Below are positions 56,785 through 64,000 of a stretch of 64,000 nt of DNA, piece by piece (position 1 is the first letter of the stretch; each line of letters opens with the position of its first letter). Source of the stretch: Mercenaria mercenaria (Eukaryota > Mollusca > Bivalvia > Venerida > Veneridae); the NCBI RefSeq assembly GCF_021730395.1, contig NC_069361.1, forward strand, positions 72,239,001 to 72,303,000, given 5' to 3'. A model generated the notes under the pieces. The model was not told the DNA's origin. It ran no database searches and was given only the letters and a program-made list of their open reading frames with translations. A program made the translations under genes and the position numbers.

Positions 56785-58545
56785 TTAATATCTTTCTTTC
56801 TTTAGCATATCTGCAAATTTCTCTGCAACTGCGATGGTTGGAGCGTTCGTATTTGCTGACGTCACAGCTGGAAATACAGAGGCATCGCAGACGCGAAGAT
56901 TTTTGATGCCTTTAATTCTGAGATCCAAATCTACAACTGCAGTTGGATCACCTTTCATCCCCATTTTACACGTACTTGTTGAGTGGTAGAAATTATGTGC
57001 AATGTGCCGTATCATGCATCTCCAGAAATCATCAGATCTAAATTTGTAATGAGAACAAAACGACGCTTGATTAATGCTTATGTCCGCACCAATGCTTTTC
57101 ATTGCGTCCGTTGAAATCAGCTCCTCAAACATTCGGATACCAGCTAACAGGTCATCTTCATCTTGCTTGTCAGACAGATGATTCGTATCTAATAGTGGGC
57201 TGTCAAATGGATCGGTACTGCGCAACTGCACGGAACCGGTTACCCTTGGGTGTAATAAAGAAACAAAAGCAGTAGATCCAGGCGTGTTTATGTAAGGATA
57301 AATAAGCTCCTCTGCAACTGACTCATTGTAGTTCGCAAGAGTGTTCTCATCTGTGGTTGGTAGTAAAATAATCATAATATCTGGCCTCTCCTTTCCCATT
57401 TTAGTCTTGTCGATGTGAAGAAATCCTACAGCTGTAGCTAAAGAGGTTAAAGGTCCTGTTCCAAGCAGTGTGTATTCTATTGTAGACCATAATCCTCGTG
57501 CTTTTTCTTTGTCAAGATGGACGGATTGGTTTATGTTAGCAGAAATGGCAATATTAATATGGTCATCAAATGTTTGTCCAACGGGTACGTCTTGTACAAC
57601 TGGTATGCCTAAATCTTGGAGGTGAGTTTTCGGACCTATGCCTGATAACATTAATAACTGCGGTGAATTGAATGCACCTGCTGAAACTATTATGTCTCTT
57701 TTTGCCTTTACAAATTGTTTACGTCCATGCTTGATGAAGAAAACACCTGTCGCGACCTTTTCTTCTGTCTTTATTTTTGTAACGAGACTGTTGACAGAAA
57801 TGTCAAGATTTGTTCTTTTACCACGTTTACCAAGATACTCAAGTCCTGTACCACTTCGAACTCCAAACCGAGCATTAGTTTGTACACGACTGAATCCTGT
57901 CTGGCTTTTCCCATTATAATCGGACTCCGTGTATCCCCTTTCTTTTCCAGCTTTTATAAAATAATTAGCAAGAGGGATAGAGAACGCATTAGATACTGCA
58001 ATTGGTCCACCACTTCCGTGATACTTGGACATTTTCAGCCGGGGAATTTGAATATCCTCGGCTTTCTTGAAATAAGGAAGTAGGTCATTATAACCCCAGC
58101 CTTTGCAGCCATACTTCTTTACCCATTCCTCAAAATCAAACGGACTGCCTCTCGCATACATACAAGCATTTATCGTACTTGACCCAGATCTTTTGTCTTT
58201 CAATCCTAGAAATATTCCTTTTTCTGTTTCGCTTTTATAATTCCATGCGAAATTATTTGACTTTAAAAAGTTAAAAGCGATCGAAGGTATATGAATATTT
58301 TGGTCATAATCAAAGTGTTCCCCAGCTTCTAGAAGAAGAACACTATAGTTTGCGTCCTCCGATAACCTTGACGCGAGAACGGAACCAGCAAATCCTCCAC
58401 CGACTACGACGTAATCATATTCGTCACTAATTTCATCCGATAAAATAGATTCGCCGATACTTGGCTTATTCTTATACTTAAAGAATACCGCATATCCTAC
58501 AGCGAAAACAACTACAATAAGGGCAGTAAGCCTTGGTAATTCCAT
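56785..58545 (-). CDS. GMC oxidoreductase-like protein with altered FAD site (copy 3)
   Basis: A 586-residue open single-exon reading, clearly homologous along its length to the copy at 47557. It has the same N-terminal hydrophobic anchor (LTALIVVVFAVGYAVFF) and the same C-terminal active-site blocks (YHSTSTCKMG and NTNAP). Two changes fall in the cofactor site. The loop reads GGGFAG instead of GGGSAG at residues 49-54. Ten codons matching TTLLNRGRVL (residues 118-127 of copy 2) are missing in frame near 58188, leaving KRSGSSTINAC and removing most of signature 1, which contacts FAD. Signature 2 is intact (SAGAFNSPQLLMLSGIGP). The rest of the frame is undamaged, so it may be a recent loss of activity or a protein kept for another role; alternatively the gap is an assembly artefact. 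A SINE lies just upstream. Confidence 0.85.
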   Translation of the reverse strand: MELPRLTALIVVVFAVGYAVFFKYKNKPSIGESILSDEISDEYDYVVVGGGFAGSVLASRLSEDANYSVLLLEAGEHFDYDQNIHIPSIAFNFLKSNNFAWNYKSETEKGIFLGLKDKRSGSSTINACMYARGSPFDFEEWVKKYGCKGWGYNDLLPYFKKAEDIQIPRLKMSKYHGSGGPIAVSNAFSIPLANYFIKAGKERGYTESDYNGKSQTGFSRVQTNARFGVRSGTGLEYLGKRGKRTNLDISVNSLVTKIKTEEKVATGVFFIKHGRKQFVKAKRDIIVSAGAFNSPQLLMLSGIGPKTHLQDLGIPVVQDVPVGQTFDDHINIAISANINQSVHLDKEKARGLWSTIEYTLLGTGPLTSLATAVGFLHIDKTKMGKERPDIMIILLPTTDENTLANYNESVAEELIYPYINTPGSTAFVSLLHPRVTGSVQLRSTDPFDSPLLDTNHLSDKQDEDDLLAGIRMFEELISTDAMKSIGADISINQASFCSHYKFRSDDFWRCMIRHIAHNFYHSTSTCKMGMKGDPTAVVDLDLRIKGIKNLRVCDASVFPAVTSANTNAPTIAVAEKFADMLKKERY

Positions 58546-58562
58546 TTTTATTATATGAATGT

Positions 58563-58838
58563 TTGTTTGTTTTGGGTTTAACGCCGTTTTTCAACAGTAT
58601 TTCAGTCATGTAACGGCGGGCAGTTAACCTAACCAGTGTTCCTGGATTCTGTACCAGTACAAACCTGTTCTCCGCAAGTAACTGCCAACTTCCCCACATG
58701 AATCAGAGGTGGAGGACTAATGATTTCAGACACAATGTCTTTTATAAAATAGTCACGAAGAACATACGCCCCGCCCGAGGATCGAACTCACGACTCCGCG
58801 ATCCGTAGACCAACGCTCTTACCTACTGAGCTAAGCGT
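58563..58838 (-). mobile_element. tRNA-derived SINE (family 1) with 13-bp target duplication
   Basis: On the minus strand the head reads CGCTTAGCTCAGTAGGTAAG (A box) then GAGTTCGATCCTCG (B box), followed by a body and a tail near GTTAAACCCAAAACAAAC. The perfect 13-bp direct repeats ATTATATGAATGT lie at 58550-58562 and 58839-58851. The left repeat is 4 bases from the start codon of GMC copy 3, so the SINE separates that gene from its ancestral upstream sequence. The tRNA-like head is not called a tRNA gene because it runs into the SINE body. Confidence 0.92.
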
Positions 58839-59520
58839 ATTATATGAATGTATGGATATAGTTTTAACCTAAAGCAATAACGAAACGAAACACTGTCAGT
58901 CGATCATTTAACATAGTACTAACAGACATGAAACTATTTTAGACCTAAAATGAAGCTAGATCTGTTTAATATTTTGTTTAAATTTATCATCCGTAAAGTC
59001 ACGTATGAAATAAAAAAAACTATATTGTTATAGCCTTTGTAAAATATTCTCCTATTGATGTTAACTAGTGCGGGACGCATGATTAAATTACTTGATTACA
59101 ATAGTATGTAGGGTATATCGAATGCTTTATAATTCGTTTTTTTGAGGTCAGCAATGTTTTTGTACTTTTAATAATGGAACGGTCCGTTATTTGGATAATG
59201 TTATTCTGTCAGTACAATAGTGGTTCTTAGCTAATAAGGCAAAGTGAATCATGCTGATTTTTCTAATTGGCAGACGAGTCTATAAATTGAGTTCTCAAAC
59301 GTCATAATCTAACTATAGTTCGTACGAATATGTACATTTTATCTTTATTTTTTCCGTAGCAAAGTTTATACTATAACCAAATGTACTTTAAATATTTGTG
59401 ACTAAATTTCTTTTGACAACTGGACAACTTACTTTAACGAAAAATAATCTTCGTAATTTGTCAAATATGCTCTAATTCATCTCATTTTTTACATTTTTTA
59501 TGCAAAACACATCTTTAATG

Positions 59521-59721
59521 CCTTATCATGCTGGGCACGATTGATTCTGACTTTGCGATCAGTGTAGATCACGATCAGCCTGCACATACGTGCAGTCTTA
59601 TCAAGATCTACTGTCGGCCATTCAGTCAGTATCTTTTTGATAAGCACCCCTTTTAACAGTTAATGGTACTGTCCAAATTGAAAGATGGACAAGTCTATAT
59701 AGAAATTTAACAGGGTAAAGG
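59521..59721. mobile_element. Short MITE-like repeat with 6-bp target duplication
   Basis: TTAATG flanks both sides (59515-59520 and 59722-59727). The paralogous D1 block reads CTTTAATTCACAAAGAAAT at 901-919, which is the unoccupied site. The ends are CCTTATCATGCTGG and AATTTAACAGGGTAAAGG. The core has the palindromic GATCAGCCTGCACATACGTG with CAGTCTTATCAAGATC. I recall this repeat as abundant in clams. No coding. Confidence 0.85.
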
Positions 59722-59894
59722 TTAATGCCCAAAGAAATGAAAGACTGAAGAAGCTGAAATATTATTATACATTTTTAGTTCGGTATTAAAATTCTTTGCA
59801 TTCGAAGTTAATTTGATCTTTATAAGCAAATATTGTATTTTACTTTTTGTCTCATTTACCACAGAGTTTTGGAAAAGACCATATTGAGCGCTGT

Positions 59895-60130
59895 CGAATG
59901 AAACGTGAGTCCATGGTTTTGTACAAGTGCAACTGTCGAATGAAACTTTCTCTACTTGTGCTTCGACAACCTTTGAAACAAAACCTGGGTCCTCTTTTGT
60001 TCAGTTTCAACTGCTGAAGGAAACGTTCGACGTTGTTTTTTTGCACGTGCATCTGTCGGAAGAAACGTGCGTCCTCTGGTTTGTGCAGCTGCATCTGCAG
60101 CTTTCGAAAAATACGTGCGTCCTCTGGCTG
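59895..60130. repeat. Short minisatellite (D3 copy), about five units
   Basis: Same unit as 50040-52035 (GTCGGAAGAAACGTGCGTCC, then TCTGGTTTGTGCAGCTGC). The overlapping short readings on both strands are repeat translations. Confidence 0.85.
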
Positions 60131-60239
60131 ATTTGTACAAAAATGAAAGAAAATCAACTCGCAGAAAACTAATTAAGTTCAAAGTACCCATTGAGATGTT
60201 CGACTGCCAGTTGGTTAAATATCTCAATGTATTTTCAGA

Positions 60240-60802
60240 ATTTTGCTTGCAAACTGAAAGTAAAACACAAATAATTGAAATATCAGAATCCTTGGACGAC
60301 ATCCTTTGCAGAAGATAATTGCTTTTGAACTAAAAAAGATTAATACAGAAAGAAAGGCATGACACAGGCTAAAAAGTTGGGAGTCCAACAGGACAAAAGT
60401 CGCTTATTTCTCATGGTCCATGGCATTTTAGTACAAGTGTTTCAATACCATATTTGTGTTGCTCAATACCAGTTGTCTATGGTTCTGACCCATGCCACGC
60501 GCAAAACCCTCTGTGAAGGTCAGAATAGAGGTCAAAGTTCAATTAAGTGTATTTGCCATACATGTACTTGAAACTGCAGTATGTCTTGATCAGTTTTACA
60601 GATAGAATAATAAGTATGGTATCAAAATAAAGCTAAGTGACTGACCTTTTATTTACACTTACTTAAGGCAAATTAAGTAATTTGCATACACATGAATATG
60701 AATGAGGATGTCGAAAAGAGGTAAACTTTCATTAAGAATCGATGTGTATGGACGATACATTTAATGAACCGAAAGGTACCGAATTCAAGGTTAGACATAA
60801 AG

Positions 60803-60866
<64 letters not shown>

Positions 60867-61320
60867 ATATATATATCTATACCTGTATATAGTGATAATA
60901 ATTCCATGCACAATGACCGCTAAAGGTGGGTAGGGTAAACCTGACACCTGAAAACAAAAAGTCTCATTATTATCAAAATTAATATTGCACACGCCTTTAA
61001 CATATTCTTTTATCAAAGTGTAATTTATCTTTGGAATTGGCCTTTGATTTACTTTAACGTTATGTTAATTAACTCATTTGCATATTTATGAATATTAATA
61101 AGTACACGAAAATGTATAATGTTTAGTTTAAAAAGCTATATATCAGAGTGAAATAGAATTATCGTCTAAATATTATGAAATAAATGTTTCTTTAGGAAAT
61201 GTATGTTTGTGAGAGGTGCAGAACTGTCTAATGAATTTAAACAAGGTGAATCACAAAAGTTACTTCCATTATTCAACCTCTTTATGCAAAAGAATAGAGC
61301 TCACATGGGCGAATCAAGAG
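60240..61320. other. No gene recognised; (AT)n microsatellite at 60805-60864
   Basis: A pure AT dinucleotide run of about 60 bases. The 94-residue minus reading across it is a microsatellite translation. Confidence 0.6.
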
Positions 61321-62085
61321 ATGGATAAAAACGTCGTATTCAGACTTGGGGCCTCCTTGTCTGTTTCAATTTCTTGAAATCTGTTGGCCAACAGATAAAA
61401 TCAGCCGGCCTTGATGATTTGTGGGTTGATGCTTGGGTTTATCCTCCCAAAGTGACTGCATATATGCTAGAAGGGAAGACCTACTACAGAGCAATGTTGA
61501 CACATATCGTAACGTATGAGGCTTTGTGGCGGCTGAGGTGGAGACTGTTTAAAACCTGGTTGAATCAAAGGGTTGGTGGTTAAAGTACAGATATTAAACA
61601 GATATAGGAATCATCTACAGAGCTAACTAGTGTCTTCAAAACATCAAAGATAACTGGATATAAACATAAAGAAATGGCCCTGGCCGAGAAGTTAAATGAA
61701 GATATTCTGAATGTAATTTCATCTGCCAGATGGAAGAATTCGACAAGCTGTTCGTTTGCAATAAAAACTATTTGTTCTGGAAGAAATATATGGATATGGT
61801 CGATATACTGCTTTTGTTAATCCGTGCAGAAAGAGAAGGGAACTGGAAGCTTCACATTGAAGCATTTGCTGTCAAGCTGCCTTAGATGACTGCGTATGAT
61901 CACTTAAACTATACAAGATGGGGACCAGTGTATTAAGCAGAAATGAAAGATCTGGAGAACAAAACTCCAGAATTTTATAACAAGTTAATGGATGGAAATT
62001 TCTTTGTCAAGAGAAGTAATAATCACTTCAGCCAATATCCCTACGGACCAAGCCACAGAGTGGATTAAGGTGGAATGTGGCTTAT
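61320..62085 (+). pseudogene. Decayed transposon-derived coding remnant, family not recognised
   Basis: The plus strand reads KSVGQQIKSAGLDDLWVDAW, YMLEGKTYYRAMLTHIVTYE and ALWRLRWRLFKTWLN at 61374-61580. After stops and shifts it continues with KKYMDMVDILLLLIRAEREG, WKLHIEAFAVKLP, TAYDHLNYTRWGPVY and GNFFVKRSNNHFSQ at about 61780-62030. I recall this arrangement from many near-identical predicted proteins in cnidarian and mollusc genomes, which points to a mobile-element origin, but I cannot name the superfamily. Several stops (61581, 61884, 61936) show it is dead. Confidence 0.6.
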
Positions 62086-63640
62086 TTGAAGTTATCAGGT
62101 TTCGTTTCGAAATTTTGATTAATATAAAATTCAGCATATCCCTCATAGACTGCGGATTTTACTTTTTTGATATTTCTGTAACTTTTTTCTCTGCAAACCT
62201 TCAAAAACGACCATTGACGTCCATTTTTGATGAACCGCGATTTCACGTCCGTCAGACGATTTTTGTAAATCGTTCTGTTCATTCTACAAAAACTCGATTT
62301 GCTTGCTAATTATCATATTTTAATTTAAAAATGTCTTTAAAATGGTGTATAATTTGTGGAGATCATTTTAACGTCAACGTCGATATTTACGTTTAAATGA
62401 CGTCAGAGCGGCAAATATGACGTTGAGTTTCGAATAAAAGTTTTACTTCAATCTTGTCTCATGTAAAATCCAAACGATAGAATTTGACAAAAAAACTAAC
62501 ATGATGATGAAAATTTTATTTTCTATCGATTGAAGGAATAAAATTATGGGGTCACCGAATTCATTTTCGCGTAAAATTACATTACGCTACCCCTACCCCC
62601 AAATCACAAGATAGCGCAATTGAGTATTTTTTCCAGTATATCCTCTTTTCTTCCATAAATCTACTATTTTATTTTTCTAAGTACAATTAAATCATAATAC
62701 CCTTTAAAATTCTTCGGCGAAATCATTTCAGTGTAGAACATAGATTTTAATGTTTAGATTATATTCAATTATTCAGAAAATGCGACAAAATCGACACCGC
62801 ATAACCGTTGCCCTGAATTACATTACTCTATCCCTATCCCAGATTTTAAAAACATAATGCGTAATTCAATGGATTTTCTTATGTCTTGGGATAAAGACAA
62901 ACACATTTTGAGTTCTTTACAACTGTGCAATAATTTCATTTGACATTTCTGAGACTGAAATGATTTATTTCGCAAGTTAATGGTAATACATGAACAGTCC
63001 AGTATCGATGCACATTTACAAAAATAAATAAGAAAACGATAGAATATAATTAAAATCTTTTAATTGAATTATCTCAACCTTTTAATTTTAACAATTACCT
63101 GTACAGAATTCCATCACAAGCCGCTATTTCCGTTACGTATTATCTAAGCGTAAAACTGGATACATAAAGAAATGAAATGAGACAAACAAATAGAATACAA
63201 CTTTAGAAAATTTAAGGTAATTTATATCATCATGTTTGAATAAACTTTATTAATTTATTTAACTTTACTACAAATTTTACGCTTGGGAAATATTTCGATT
63301 GTTTGGAGAGTAGTCGGACACCCCGATTTCGGACACCCCGATTTCGAATAAAGTGCATCCTCTGTGAATACCTCAGGGGAAACAGAGTATATTTGTTATA
63401 CGGAGGCTGTTGCTCTGAAAAGGTTAATTTATTTAGTACCTTGGCTAGAAAAGAAACACCATCCTTTGCTAAGAGGTTTTAGCTCTCCAGATAAGTGTGT
63501 AAAGAAGGTTATCATTGTATTCAGAGACACGTAATAGAAACATATTCCATATGTAATTCTTTTTCCTAACAGTAGAAACCTATCAAACACCACAAATGTG
63601 GGTAAACATTCTACTAAAACTGATAAATATTCCAGCAAAA
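62085..63640. other. No gene recognised; two related C-rich patches
   Basis: ATTACATTACGCTACCCCTA (62578 region) and ATTACATTACTCTATCCCTA (62818 region) recur about 240 bases apart, each followed by AT-rich sequence, suggesting an old tandem duplication or a repeat related to the extreme left of the window. GGACACCCCGATTTCG occurs twice in tandem at 63318-63348. Confidence 0.45.
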
Positions 63641-63880
63641 AAAATGTTTGTTTTTGGTTTAGCGCTGTTTTCTATGTTACTGCGAGAAGTTAACCTAGCC
63701 AGTGTTTCTGGATTCTGTATTCTCAACAAGTTACTTCCGACTTCACCACATAAATCAGTGTTGGAGGACGAATGATCTTTGACACGTGCTTCCTATCAAG
63801 TCGTCATGCCATACCCGGGGATCGAACTCACGATTCATAGATCTGCGCTCCTTCTATTGAGCTCAGCGGCTGGGGTAAAA
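63640..63880 (-). mobile_element. SINE family 1 copy near the right edge
   Basis: On the minus strand it has an A-box-like GAGCTCAATAGAAGGAGCG and a B box GAGTTCGATCCCCG (about 63822-63835), then the same body as 58563-58838 and a tail at GCGCTAAACCAAAAACAAAC. Target duplications were not found. Confidence 0.8.
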
Positions 63881-64000
63881 GAAAATAAGAAAGTAGCGGT
63901 TGTGACTGAGACTCTCTGTAATTCAACAGCGGTTGATTGTTAAACATGTGTAATTCTATGTTGCCATTATCTATATGTGCGACTCAAGAATCGTAACTTT

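Larger units (their letters stand above)
58852..60240. repeat. Segmental duplication block D3
   Basis: Upstream flank of GMC copy 3, colinear with D2 and D1. It carries the MITE at 59521 and only a short minisatellite. Confidence 0.82.

Noticed and set aside
60732-61016. 94-residue minus-strand protein
   Set aside because: Its core is the translated (AT)n microsatellite.

Overview
The window is AT-rich, intron-and-repeat-dominated animal DNA. Its interspersed repeats (several tRNA-headed SINE families, short GC-rich foldback elements, and elements carrying internal tandem repeats of about 145-165 bp ending near GCCGAC or GGACGGACG runs) are of types I associate with bivalve molluscs, probably a heterodont clam of the Mercenaria/Ruditapes kind. 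That placement comes from recollection of the repeats, not from a search. No rRNA, functional tRNA gene, CRISPR array or operon was seen.

The only convincing host protein genes are three related intronless GMC oxidoreductases (FAD-dependent glucose/choline-dehydrogenase type with an N-terminal membrane anchor), all on the minus strand. The copy at 47557-49344 looks intact (595 aa). The copy at 56785-58545 is open (586 aa), but it has lost ten codons of the first GMC signature and has a changed FAD-binding glycine loop. The copy at 26568-28336 is a pseudogene. Two of these genes are followed (upstream of the gene, in + coordinates) by a conserved flank and a 42-51 bp minisatellite. A third flank plus minisatellite without its gene lies at 690-3010. 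The locus therefore grew by segmental duplication: D1 at 690-3010, D2 at 47.5-52.45 kb, D3 at 56.1-60.2 kb, and the pseudogene with its 3' flank at 25.96-28.34 kb.

Region by region: 0.7-3.0 kb holds the D1 flank and minisatellite, interrupted by a repeat carrying an interstitial TTAGGG run. 3.7-14.1 kb holds diverged duplicated blocks, retroelement 3' ends and a 5'-truncated Penelope-like reverse transcriptase copy on the minus strand. 16.97-17.9 kb holds a duplicated segment and a GIY-YIG endonuclease remnant. 18.3-24.4 kb is a decayed hAT transposon with a young LTR element nested inside it; that LTR element carries only a gag gene with an unusual helix-hairpin-helix N-terminus. 24.95-25.69 kb is a foldback element with perfect 8-bp target duplications. 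32.0-36.7 kb is a large inverted duplication with arms of about 1 kb. 37.0-42.1 kb is a second copy of the 9.3-14.1 kb block, peppered with insertions that are absent from the paralogue. 42.6-46.5 kb holds more repeats and a CpG-rich patch. 61.3-62.1 kb is a decayed transposon-like coding remnant.

The most unusual items are the minisatellite, whose unit lengths are multiples of three and whose six frames all stay open over long stretches; the FAD-site-altered but open GMC copy with a SINE 5 bp upstream of its start codon; the gag-only LTR element with an HhH domain and a triplicated hairpin showing a compensatory pair change; and several insertions whose empty sites survive in paralogous blocks. 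All identities and boundaries were judged by eye.
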